Part shown: in pieces, positions 46,801 to 58,607 of the stretch
Layout: the number at the start of each line of letters is the position of its first letter
Position numbering within the stretch: position 1 is the first letter of the stretch
Origin: Branchiostoma floridae
Taxonomy: Eukaryota; Chordata; Leptocardii; Amphioxiformes; Branchiostomatidae
Direction of reading: 5' to 3'
DNA: 64,000 nucleotides
Assembly: GCF_000003815.2 (NCBI RefSeq)
Contig: NC_049983.1
Coordinates: 15,393,060-15,457,059 of the forward strand
Translations under genes and position numbers: made by a program
The notes under the pieces: generated by a model
The model's database searches: none
Told to the model about the DNA's origin: nothing
The model's input: the letters and a program-made list of their open reading frames with translations, nothing else

Positions 46801-48714
46801 ACACAGAAACCTGAATACATTTGTCTTCTTATGTAACATGTCAAATCTTCCCACCTGACGTCCCCAAATCTAAACTTGTATAACGTAACAAATCGAAGCC
46901 AAAAAAAGCATTAATTCGTTGGTATGTATTCAGTGAGCCACATTCTTGTGTAAATGCATGGTAGTGCATTTTTGGTCAATGTATTGCTCAGTCTTGGGTT
47001 GTTGTGCGAATTTATTTCGCAATTTTCAACTACATTTCGTCAGACAACTTCTAGATGATGACCGGCTGAAAATGCCCTTTTTTTTCCAATAAAGCGCGCC
47101 AACCTGATTTATATTGTTGTGAAACGTTTTCTTACCCGCCGATTGCTTGGACAAAGTTGGAATGCCGTTGTGTAAAAACAAGGGTAAACCGACGGTACTC
47201 TGAAAGGAAACCGCAGAGAAACCCTTTTTCTGTAACAACAAGAACAGTCTATGAAGAGTAAATATCTGTAGTTTAATGGGAAAACACCGCAACACAACGT
47301 ACTTTTTGTTAACAGCCACTCCGCGATTACATTCGTTGTAGGTCGTGGTGCGAAATTTCATGTCGGTCTTTTCCGCAACAAGAGTTTTGAAGGTCTCGGT
47401 TTGCATTTGTTCAAATGTGTGTAGAAGCTATTACAAGCTTAGAGCGCTGCTCTATGCAACGTTAACACCATTCATCCCAAACGAAATCGATATCCTCGAT
47501 TGAATGATTTGAAAACTGATACTTTGCTACTCCACGTTATATATGCAAAAATAGGCAAATATATCAAGGACTGCTTTGTTATTAGAAAGAATACTGAAGC
47601 TAATGATTAGCCTACTTCATTACTATATGGATGAATTATGTTAGCCCTTATTGTTAAGCTTTATCCTATACCTCTATTCTGTACCTTATGTAATAGCTGT
47701 TGCCATACTTTGTACCATGTACAATTGTCGTGCAGTAAAGTTCTTTTATAAAAGTCAGCGATGTTGTAGTCTGATGTTACAGTCTTGTATTCGATCGGCC
47801 ATCCTTTTTGTATAAATGAAATGTGGGGGATTTTTGTGACAATATATATAATGTTTCCATTTCGTTACTTAACGAATTTTTTGTTAGGTATCGGACTGTG
47901 AAACACACGCGTCATTGGTAATAGCAATTGTAGGTTGAATAATATTGTTTTCCGAAAAGCAAACGCAGAGATGGTCAAAATATTGTTTTTCAAAATATAG
48001 TCTTACAGATCTTACAAATTTGACGAGTCTAAAACTTAAAAAAAAACCCCACTACGTGTCGTAGTTACGACGATTTATGTTCACCATGTCCAGTTGAATC
48101 TTTAAATACCTTATTTTGCAGGAGGAAAATTACGTTTGTTCGTTTTTACAAGTTGCAAGAAAAATGTTCTATTAGAAAAACGGTGACATTTAGAAATGTA
48201 CTTCCAGAGTTGCCGTTTTATTCAACTCGAGCTTTCTTCATCGAACGTAACTGTGTGGCAACATCAAGTCATAGAACTTATGACGTTAAAACGAAATTCT
48301 ATACTTTATTGCCAACAAATAAAGTCCTTCTCTTTGAGGCAACGAACGCAGCTTTGTACAAGGCAAAAGCTTACAATATCATTACAACAACGTCTACACG
48401 TCACTGTATTGGTGATATTGATATTTCAAAGTCAGCCACCTTTGTTGTTGAAGAAGCGCCACAAAAGCTTAGTTTTAGTTTTTAGTTAAACGCTTCTTCT
48501 TCTTTAACGCTTATGCCAAGTAAGGTCATTCATATCCGCAACAGACCAAAAGTTTATTTCTAAAATTTCAGATGCGGACACCTTGTGTGCAAAAAAGAAT
48601 CCCAAAATTTCTTTTCTACATTTTTGACTTATCCAGACTTTTTTTCTTATCATTTATGCCAAGCGTAGTGATTCATATCCGTCACATCCAAAAAGTACCA
48701 AAATCTTAACTCCA
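46801..48714. other. Non-coding, no supported gene
   Basis: Frames of 97-126 codons at 47026-47406 (-) and 48153-48489 (+) show no domain or splice-site logic. Confidence 0.35.
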
Positions 48715-48970
48715 ATAGCAACGGGAGAAGCGGGTGGTTGCCGGCGCCTTGAGATGCCTTTAATCGCCTCATTAAGCGCCAAGTCTTAAGACTTAATAGG
48801 CCTTAAAACCTCTTGGCTTAAACTTGTTGTGTACGGCTTGGCCCACAAACACATCCATCACGGCCGGGATTTCCTGCAGTGTCCGGCTGTAATTGTTATT
48901 AATTAGCGCGGATTTCTACACACCAGCGCCAGGTGTCAGATGCCGCGCGTCATTTGTTAGGCGAGTTTGC
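48715..48970. promoter_or_regulatory. Candidate developmental enhancer (homeodomain-site cluster)
   Basis: A GC-richer non-repetitive block contains TTTAATCGCCTCATTAAGCG, the perfect palindrome AAGTCTTAAGACTT (48781-48794), GTAATTGTTATTAATTAGCG (48889-48908) and an E-box CAGGTG. TAATT-type sites are typical of homeodomain binding. It lies about 15 kb upstream of foxQ2 and about 10 kb beyond the 3' end of FoxP, so either could be a target. Function is inferred. Confidence 0.3.
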
Positions 48971-50860
48971 GCGAAAACAGCACAATTAGTTTGGCCCGTC
49001 ATGGAGTGTGTTGGTGTGGTGTTTGGTGCCGCCGAGTCTTAACAGGCTTGCGGAGTGTCCCAGGTGTTTGGACCAACCTCCTTACCCGGGTTTACCTGTG
49101 GAGGGACAGGTGTGGCCAGGTGTGTCGCGCCGCGGTCCTTCTCCGTTGTGGGGTTACGCAGGTACGTTTTTATCTTCCCGACGGGGGGTGAGAGATGTTC
49201 GTGATACGACATCGACATGGAGAAAAACTGCTGATGGCAATGTTTGTACAGGTACTCTTGTACACACATATCCTCATCATCAACATCATTAGATAGGATT
49301 AACCGCTTTGTCCAATCAACGAGCTTGCCTCCTCAACAGACGGAAACAGTGATTATCGTTATCAAGGAAGCTCATCTGTGTTGGCTCTAATTATAGTACA
49401 AAGCTAAACTTTCTTTCCAACATTAAGGTATACACGGATCAAATTTATTATCTTACTGATTTTTTAGCTAGCACTATCTCTGTTGAGTTGTATCCTTTTC
49501 TAAGCACTTTGTCGATTTTTTAAAACTCTCCTTTTCGCCGATTAAGCTGAAAATATTGAAAGACAGAACAACTGGCCATTACAAACTAAAGAGACAAAAG
49601 AAGGATCGAATGTAGTTTGACACAATGTTGTACATCAATGGAGATGATCGTTCCTACGCCACGGGTGAGGACTTTTTGTCCCATCTCTACACAAAATTAC
49701 AACTTTCCTATAAACAAATGAACCTTTGCTTTGTGAACATCTTCTATGGCATTGTCCATTTCGTTAAAAACTATCACCTGTTTTGTTTTAGGCCACCTTT
49801 TGCTGGATGGAGACCGTTCAGGATTCAAACTGCTTATAATCTATTACTGTATACATTGAATGCAATTCAAAAAATATTCAGAAAGAAAATAAAACATGTA
49901 GAGTTTACAAAATACACTTCTTTTATCATAGAAATCAAACATTAGTTCGTTTCTGTGGAAATGGTGTATTTGCGAGGAACGAAAGCAAGAGCTTTTCCTG
50001 TAATGTTTGGGTTCTATGCCTATGGTATTAGGAGGATATTTCCTTTTGACTGTAAATGTGAAAAAATTAGGCTGAAATTTGCTGGCCTCTTTACCGAGTT
50101 TCTTTCTTTCATGATCTTTGAAGGGACAGTATTCAATAGATGTAACTTGTGCCATGTTTGTCATACTGTGACACACTGACGTTCTTTCGCACACAGGTCC
50201 CTTTATGTATCACCCTTAAATTCTCTATTTCAACGGACTGAGCACTATTCCTAATTTTACTGCATTGTAACTGGATCAGAAATGATTGTTTATAGTAATA
50301 TTTCAACAGCAGAATTTGATACAGTCTGTACTGCTTTGCAAGTCAAACAAGTGAGATCGTGGTTTGCACGAGTTTTGCTCAGTCATGATTTGAAAAAAAA
50401 AGTCATGTCATGATAAAGTTTATCGACAGGAAGTCCGTAATAAACAATCTACTCCATCATCAGGACAGCTCAGGAGGTCTATCAAGTAGGTAGATAAAAC
50501 AATCTAAATAATTACACACACATTCATTCACATTAGACAGTTAAAACTTTAATGTGTCCCTCTCTGTGTTAGCCTAGCTACCACTGGCCCCAAAGTAAAC
50601 TCTCCCTAGCCTCCACAGCTTTTTGACGGAACATGTGACGTTAAGAAACAAATCGTCAACTTTGATCTTTAAGACAATTTTGATTTAAAAAAACAAAAAC
50701 AGTTTTGATTTAGTCTGAAAGAACACGGAGGATCATGAGTGAAAATTCGGATTTTCTTGTTTCACATAACCGGCAAACCACCTTTAGGTGAAACACACCG
50801 GTTTTCTACAATAGGTACAAGCTGCATGCTAGGGTCACATTTGCACCGTTGCCGTAGGGG
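48971..50860. other. Non-coding, no supported gene
   Basis: GC-richer to about 49,290, then AT-rich. Frames at 49625-49945 and 49955-50179 (+) have no recognised domain. Confidence 0.35.
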
Positions 50861-50864
50861 GTTC

Positions 50865-50945
50865 AAGTAGGCATTATGCCCGAAAGTGGGGATTCGAACT
50901 CAGAACTATAAGTCTAACCCAACAAGCCTACCAACAAGATCGCCT
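50865..50945 (-). repeat. Degenerate tRNA-like sequence, probably SINE-derived
   Basis: The - strand reads TTGGTAGGCTTGTTGGGTTA (A-box-like), then GACTTATAG and GAGTTCGAATCCCCAC (B-box-like) at tRNA-like spacing. The T and anticodon stems do not pair properly, so I do not call a functional tRNA. Confidence 0.35.
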
Positions 50946-51592
50946 TGATCATGAATTAAGAACTTGTACTTGAACTCCTGCGGGTGGTCTGTCAGAACAC
51001 AAAGCGGCGGATTTCCGAAAGGAAAACTTCTTCCAAACACAGGCAACTTCGCGTCAACTTCACCGAATGAAGTTGACCATCGACGATTTGACTGTTTGCA
51101 ATGTTTGTCTCCTTAATACTGTAATAGAGCAGTTCGATTACGCACGGGATAGCCGCTCAGAAATCCCTTATTGCTTTATTTGCACACAGAGCGAAAACAC
51201 AAATTTGCGCGCTAACACAAACTAAACCGGTGAAGAATCGAGCCGGCAACTGATGTTTTCATGCCTGACTTAACCTCTTAAGTTCCACACAGATGTTAAT
51301 GATTTTGAAGAAGTTAAGGATGCAAGCTACTTGCAGGTGTTTGAATGTGTTGGCACTATTAGAAACACTCTTTACAATCGACCCTTGCTACCAACTGTAT
51401 AATCTCCCTGACAGCCCACTCCAAAAGCCGTCCGCCGTATTAGTTTGTTGACGGGTAGAGAGCTGCACGTTTTCCCTGATAGTCGGGGCGTCGTGGGTCC
51501 CGTGTCCCGACCTCTGCAGACACAACCGTATCCATCACCCAACAGCAACACCCGCTCGGTACACACGAGCCTGTTTACGCACGATATTCATA
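50946..51592. other. Non-coding, no recognised feature
   Basis: Moderately GC-rich with no domain-bearing frame. Confidence 0.4.
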
Positions 51593-51798
51593 CTGTAAAT
51601 GCATTTAAGTTCGCGGGGATTTAATTTCGCGGTAGTGGGAAAAAGGACTGTTCGCGGTGGTTTTATGTTCGCGGAAGCACCATGCACTGTAGTCTCTTAC
51701 TGCCATAGAAAATGTTCGCGGTGGTTTTAAGTTCGCGGTGAATTGGCAACGCGAAAACCGAGAACATTTAACCCCCGCGAAAGTTTCTGCATTTACAG
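51593..51798. mobile_element. ~206-bp MITE with CTGTAAATGCA ends
   Basis: CTGTAAATGCATTTAAGTTC GCGGGG at the left and CCCCCGCGAAAGTTTCTGCA TTTACAG at the right are imperfect inverted repeats of about 27 bases. The interior has several TTCGCGGTGG and GTTCGCGG repeats. No transposase is present. Confidence 0.8.
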
Positions 51799-54700
51799 CA
51801 TTCAAACCAGCCTTGGTGCAACCATGGTAAGAAATCGAACGCCTTCGTAAAATCTATGAATGAAAATCCATTTCACTCACTCAATGAAGTTAATTAGGTC
51901 GACATTCAGAGGCTTGTTCTGCATGTATCGATGCATACATTTCGTGTTTTATACACAATATGGTATCGTAAACAACCGATCAGATACCATATAGTCCTGT
52001 CTAATATCTATTTGCGGAGGGATTATAAATGGGCCTTTAAGCGCCCCGAACTATGCCGTATCGGGTGCACAAATACATGTTCTTTTGTATTTTTTTACAC
52101 GGCGCCTGCAGATATGACTGTTTATTTTTGATAGATGGCATTCTTCACACCACTTGAAGTACGACGATTTTGATTAATAAGGTGTGAAAAACAGGGGTTT
52201 AGAATTGGAACCAAACACGTGGTTAGGGTAGGGACGTGTGACGGCCATTGTAAATGGTTACCAACATGTATGGCAGTGGTCGGGACACAGCGTTGAATAG
52301 CAGGTCGCACCGCCGGCTTTTTAACATTCAGCATGACAAAGAAGCTACTTAATATCAAATTTGTGTATGCTACAGGTATACAAACAACCCAACATACAGG
52401 AAAGACTTATCGAAAATAGTACTCCGGTGTGGGTACCATTGTAAATGGTAGTAGATTATGGAGCATTCAGATCACATATAATACAATGTAATATCAATTT
52501 GACAAAGTAACAGCGTAGATATGATTAATAAATGTTTCCAGCCTCCCTGTGCTTCCACACCGATGCTCCATTGGGTACTTTACGTACTTGAACTCCCACA
52601 GGGCCCCGCCCGTAAAATATATGCGGCGTGGCTTCCGAATGGAACTGTGACTACAGTATTAAGTCATATCATGCATGTTGACTTATGTCATCCTCTGTGA
52701 ACCCAAAAACTGGTGCGAATAAAAAATGAGTTTGGCCCAAAACTCCAAGTTGTCAGAAAGGTTGAACAAATGAATGAAACCACAGAGTATATCATACTGC
52801 ACAATAAAGCCTACAATTTTGCTCTTTTCAGGCTCTTGGACTTTACTTCCTCATTCTATCACATTTGTATACGTTTTCTGATACTTTTTTTATGTGATCT
52901 ACGGCATAAATTTGCTCATTTGCCACTGCTTTGTACGATCTACAGTAAGGTTGAAAACTTTTTGGGAACGGCCTTGATGTGAAAGACGGCCTGGATCGAC
53001 TACACATTTTAAAAGCCCCAAGGCTTAGGTTTACCAAAGAAACTATTTACCAAGGAATGAGTATACACAAATTATGCTTCTACCTTTCTTTAAAATTCTG
53101 TGTGTTTTGTTGCCTTTCTTATTACATTTTTTCGTTTCCGAAAGCTACCCGGTCCGGCCCCGGAGTTGGACCCTAGGTCTAAAATCCTTGTTAGTAATAG
53201 GAATAACAGTTGAAGAACACTCAAAGAAATGAGAACACCACAAGAAGTGTGTTTTTGTATAAGCACCGGTTTATGTTAGCTCTTGGTATCTTGGACCATT
53301 GATAACACAACACAACAAGCAAGTCTTTGCTGTCCAGTTCGCTACTTGGTACTTCTACCACTGCAGACCCTGTTGAGAATTATTTTTGTCTTATCTACTG
53401 GAGTCTCTACAAACATTTTGTTTCTTCTTTACCTTGCTGATCGTCCTAGCATTTCACAGAAAAAATAGTGAAGCATATTCTTGTCATTCTAATGTCAGTA
53501 TTGCCGCGCTAGTGCTAAACCCACAAGTCTTTGTTTGCCATTTTCGATAAAAAATTCCAATTTATCTGTTGCTCAAAGATGCATCAAAAGTTCCAACAAT
53601 GTAGTACAATCTGGTAAAGACTTTTTTGGTACGCCCGATGACAAGAAGATCTTGTGGGTTTAACAATATCTCTGCAACGGTGATTACAAAGTCTTTGTGT
53701 TCACGACGACCGCATCATACACTGGAGATTACACTGAGAATGATTACCTTCCGACTGAGACAGACAGACGAGCAAGACAATGGGCAAATTCTTCAGCTTT
53801 GGTAAATGTTATTATTATTACAAGGTTACATGTAGACCAACTCAATGTTTATTGTAAGTATTGCTGTCGCAAAGCCACATTAGCAGCATGTTTTATTCTA
53901 AGCGGAAACAGTTCCACGCCATTTTTGTGACATTCACATTTTTTGTTCTTGTCCTACCTAACGTTATATCGCCATGCCTTTGCAGGGATGACGTAGATGA
54001 CGTAACAGCAACTATTCTACCGCCATGATTATGTTTGCCTTATTGGATGTTTGGCAACTACCAAAATAAACTATATCGTAGGGACCTAGTGCAACATTGA
54101 GACATATCTGTGTTCTAACAACAAAAGCTGGTCCTATCTTTGTGTCTAGTTGGCTTCACAAAACGAGAGATGGTGGAATTCACACAGAGAGGGAATATAA
54201 ATGCTGGGCTTGCTCCCTGAGAGCGTTGCCAAAACTTCCAGAAATTTCTTGAGACACTTTCAAAATTTTGATCTCCATTAGAAAATTGTGGCATTTTTGT
54301 CCTCAGATGAGTTTTGGGAGGCGAATATTTCTCACATTCGAGTCTCTAAAACGGGTTTTGTATGAGACAGCATATGGCCAATCACAAAATCTTTCCAGAA
54401 CTCCTTGCATCATGAAAAGAAAAGTCTCCAGAAATTCCTGGTATATTCCACAGAATGCACGAACCCTAGCCTAGGTGAATACATAGCTAAAAACATAATC
54501 ATTTCTTTGAAACATAATCCTGACATATTTCTTCACACAAATAGTCATAGGAAAAAAAACACGACGTGGTTTGGTTTGAACAACATACAGGCAGGCATAC
54601 ATGGTCTGGGAGCAACCAAGTCAGGACGTGACAAGTCTGGAATGGTCTTTGTTGCTGCCTTCTACAACAGAACCTGGGTGGACACAGTCTCCAAACCTAG

Positions 54701-56679
54701 TTTTTATAACACCCAGATCGCTCACATGGAACCCAACCATTACATGGCCTTCTATCTATAATCGTTCACATATCTTTATCGTCCTTTCCTTGTGTGCTCC
54801 CCGAAATTCACCTATGTACTGTAGGTACTTTCATGCCCGACTACGGACGCATTTTACTGTTGCAAAGTTGCATTGGCAGATACCTATACATGTATAAAGA
54901 GCCACAGCAAAAAACTTTTAACAAGCTTAGAGAAATGTAGATATATATATTTTTGCCAATCATTGTTGCGATGTGTACTTTTTTTGCAGTACCTATGATA
55001 TCACTAAATCTTGTGCACATGACTTTTGGCAAACTAGTTAACCTACGCATAAATGGATTCACCATGTCTGGTAGATGGATCTAGCTATCGGAGGGTTAAA
55101 TTTTACCTGTGCAAATCTGCTTTGGAAAACATGTTTTCATTTTGTACACAAATGACATGAAACACATTCTAGTAATAATGAGAGGCAAAGATATATATTT
55201 TTTGTTCAAAGCTGTGCCAAAGTTTTTGCTGTGGCCCTCTAGTAGAAAAGATACGTTTGTATGCAAGCATTGAGCATTTAGCACTACGTCTAGTACTTAA
55301 TTCTAGATAGAGTCTTCACTGGATTTTAATGTCATCACAAAAGTCTGCAGAACTGTTGAGGTTAGTTGAGTGTACAATCATGTAGTCCAGAAAAATCCCT
55401 TGGTTTGACTGTAGATGTTGGGTACTCTTTGGTGAAAGTGTTAGTGAGTTGTAGTACGGTTTATTGTGAGGTGGTAAGGCGATTTAGAGTGTATGGAAAA
55501 GTTGGACTGCACCCGCAAAGTCTTCTCATTCAAACATTCATAGCAAACACGGTTTTAAAAAATTAACAAAGAAATCATTTTTCATAATGTTGGGGAGGAT
55601 ACTCATAGTCATAGGAATGTTTTTAAAGAAGAACACATCAATATGATGCTTCCATTTGAACATATCTTAACTGTTTGAGAACTTCATCGTTGTGTTCGGT
55701 GTTGTCATCTTAAAAATCTCAAACTAATCTTTAATTACAGCTGCCATGCTAATCCCCCCTATTTATACCATTCTCAATTCCATTCTTTCTTTGACGTAAA
55801 GTAAACCAACTGAAGACAGAATTTGCAATGTGTTTGGACATTGTATGCCTCTTTTCAGCTAAAAACAAAAGACTGTATACTGACTGTACACTGAAAAAAG
55901 TCGTGCAGAATCATCTTTAAATTTAACAAAATTGAACAGGACACAGTTCAATGATCTTTGTCTGTTTCTGACTTTGGTTTGACTGCCATTTGGAGTAGGT
56001 TGGTTTGTAAAAACAAGGCCACGTGCTGAGTCTGTTTGGTTTGGTTTGGTTTGTGGAGTTCGGGCACTTCCATGTGTGATCAGCATATTGCTTTGGAATT
56101 TTGTAAAGTCATGCAAAACTTTGGAAAAATGCTAGCGGTTTGGTATATTCTTCTACATGTTGTTCATATCTATACAGAGAGGGTGCAGTCCAACTTTTTT
56201 TGGTATTAGATTCTTTCGTTGCTTTGGCAAGGGGAGAGGGAGGGGCGGCATCTTAGATGGGGTGCTTTTCTTTCCATGTTTCAGAAACTTATTGGCCTTG
56301 TAACTCCTCATGCTCTTCCATGGAATAAAGCAGAATCTGATTAACACCGATTTGGCAAAACAAATCGCTGTCCTTGCCCCTCCCTACCCCTTGCTTTAAC
56401 CAGTTACACGAATGCCCAACACACAGAAAGCTGAGACTGAGAATTCTGCTTGAAAGTTTTGTTGAATAAACTGTCAAATTTCAGAAATCCAAAACCTCTT
56501 CTTCATTGGCCTCGGACCTCAATGTTGGAATGGTCCCATCAAAAAAGAAAAGAAATAGGTGCAAATTTTTAAACCAACTTAAACCAGTGGAAACATCAGA
56601 AATACAAATTAAAACAGCTTACCAATTGAGGAAAAAGCTTTAATCTTTTCCACAACTGTTTTAGGCCATCATAGAACTT
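51799..56679. other. Non-coding, no supported gene
   Basis: AT-rich. The 118-codon frame at 54405-54761 (+) has no recognisable domain or homologous context. Nothing else stands out. Confidence 0.35.
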
Positions 56680-56790
56680 TCAAGCAGGTGCTGTGAAAGA
56701 ACCAAGGCTGACAACGATCTAAGACAGCATTTTCCATAACAGGACAGCTGAATTTTGTGAAATATGCACAACTAATGAACACTATAAGTT
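56680..56790 (-). repeat. Dispersed repeat, CAGCCTGCTTGAAA family
   Basis: The - strand reads CAAAATTCAGCTGTCCTGTT, GCTGTCTTAGATCGTTGTCA, GGTTCTTTCACAGCACCTGC and TTGAAAGTTCTATGA, in family order. Confidence 0.6.
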
Positions 56791-57609
56791 CTCAATTGTA
56801 CGAAGCTGGTCAACAAATGAAAGTAGGTTCTTAAGGACTGAATATTAGCTCTCCAGCTTTCTGTGTGCGGCATTTCTTTTGACAGTTTCTCATTTCCTCT
56901 GTTTCTGTTAAAGCTTCTGATATCAGCAGCTGCTGGAGTGTAATTGTTGTCGGTTATGTTTGGTGTAGCTTTCCAGTAAGGCTAAACGTTCCGATTCCGG
57001 CAATATCTCTCAGAAAAATAGTTGCCCTTAATCTGTGTTTTTTTCTCTCTTCTCAATGGACACTTTTTTTTGGCATTTTTAGTCTTTTTGTTTCTTTCTT
57101 CCTACGGTAGGTTTTTTAGCACTACAAATTTCGAGCGCACTAAGTCATTAATTGATTCATCATTTTCTTTGTACAGCACATTAATTAATTATCGTCTTCA
57201 ATTACGGAGAAATCTTCATTTACAACTGTTAACAGGTTAATTAATGAGGGTTTGGGAATTAACGACGCAGTAGTCTGTTACTTATACTGCATAGTACGGA
57301 GACTAGCTAAGGCATGAGCAAGTTAACACTAGGGTTACAACGTGTACCGATCGGTGCTTTTCTTATTTGGTACTGGGTCAGGATTGTTAGCGTTCTCAGT
57401 TTTTTCTCACAATTTCATAAAACACAAAATAAGTGGCATTATTCGCCCTGAATCCTATGGGCGGACAAAAACAATTTTTTTGGATCACTGCGATCATCCT
57501 AATTACGTTAACATAATACATTTAACATTAAACCTAGCTAAAGTAAGCACATAATGCATTTGCACAATAAAAATAGAGCCATCTATGGGGCTAGCTAAAA
57601 GCAACATAC
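56791..57609. other. Non-coding, no recognised feature
   Basis: AT-rich; short frames only. Confidence 0.4.
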
Positions 57610-57692
57610 AGCTGCGGTTTGCACAGGGACCAGAACCCTGGTGTGAGACCATTTCTCTAACACCCCCTCTGCTAGAGTGGCGCATCCCCCAA
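57610..57692 (-). repeat. Possible tRNA-derived SINE head
   Basis: The - strand reads CACTCTAGCAGAGGGGGTGT (A-box-like) and CCAGGGTTCTGGTCCCTG (B-box-like) at about the right distance. It is not a clean cloverleaf. Confidence 0.3.
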
Positions 57693-58483
57693 ACTGTGCC
57701 TGTTGCTTACTCATGGGGTGCTACCACCTGCATTCTGAGGGGAGTTCTTGATAATGTTTCCTGTCCAACAAGGAAATAGTCAACGACAGAAAACTGAGAA
57801 AAAAACTGGGCAAAAATATTCTGCCCGGCGACACAGTGTCACAACACAACGAAAATCGACTCTTTGGTAAAATTGGTCTAAAAGTGACGTTATTTGGAGG
57901 GTTGGTTACGATTAATTTGGTCTGGACAAAGAGAGCACGGGACAAGACTGGAAAAAGAGGACACAAACCCTAACATATCGTATCTATCTTAACTACTTGG
58001 CAGACTTCATAATTACTTTCCGTTCTACATAGCATCCTAGTGCTGTACATATGCTTGTTTGGGGGATAAATGCTAAGGAAAATACCAACTTATTTTCATA
58101 CAAACTTAACATTTCCAGACATAGCTAAAGTTTGATTGTTTGCAAGGAAAAAGAGAGAAAAGAAAGGGATCTAGCAATAAAGTTTACCTAAACTAAATGA
58201 GAGCCAATCAAAATTTTTCTTTTATAGGTCAAAGGTCACCACCAGGCCTGCTGGTATGCATCAGGCAAAGAAGTTCACAACTCGTTGCCATGGAAACAGA
58301 AATTGCTAACTTTTGGTGAGAGTCTCAATGTTTCTTTCACTCCGCTCCCCCAGTGACAACGATACATGGAAGCCTTTTGTAATGAGTCTTAAAACTAAGA
58401 CAAGTCTGTGTCCTCTTTTTTTCCAGCCTTGCCCCTTGCGAACCCCTTGTATTGAGTGGTTAGGTTGTTGGAGTGGAAGGTAG
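57693..58483. other. Probable FoxP 3' UTR and spacer
   Basis: Non-coding sequence beyond the FoxP stop codon. No clear AATAAA in gene direction was found, so the 3' end is not placed. Confidence 0.3.
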
Positions 58484-58607
58484 TTATTTGGGGGACTCGA
58501 CCTCCTCTGCCCTGGTGTCCCCGTTTGTCCCCTGCCTAGGAGCGCCCTCTTGCGGCTCCAGCTTCACCTGCACCTGTTCAACCTTCACCTGCACATCGCT
58601 TGGGCTC
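58484..58607 (-). CDS. foxp: FoxP terminal exon
   Basis: After acceptor TTTTCGCCAG the first G completes an ATG codon with the previous exon. It codes SPSDVQVKVEQVQVKLEPQE to the TAA at 58486-58484. The acidic/Lys pattern matches the sumoylation-like VKxE region of FOXP tails. Confidence 0.85.

Noticed and set aside
54405-54761. 118-codon + strand frame as a possible small gene
   Set aside because: No domain, signal or splice context, and composition is like the surrounding AT-rich DNA; chance is the simplest explanation.
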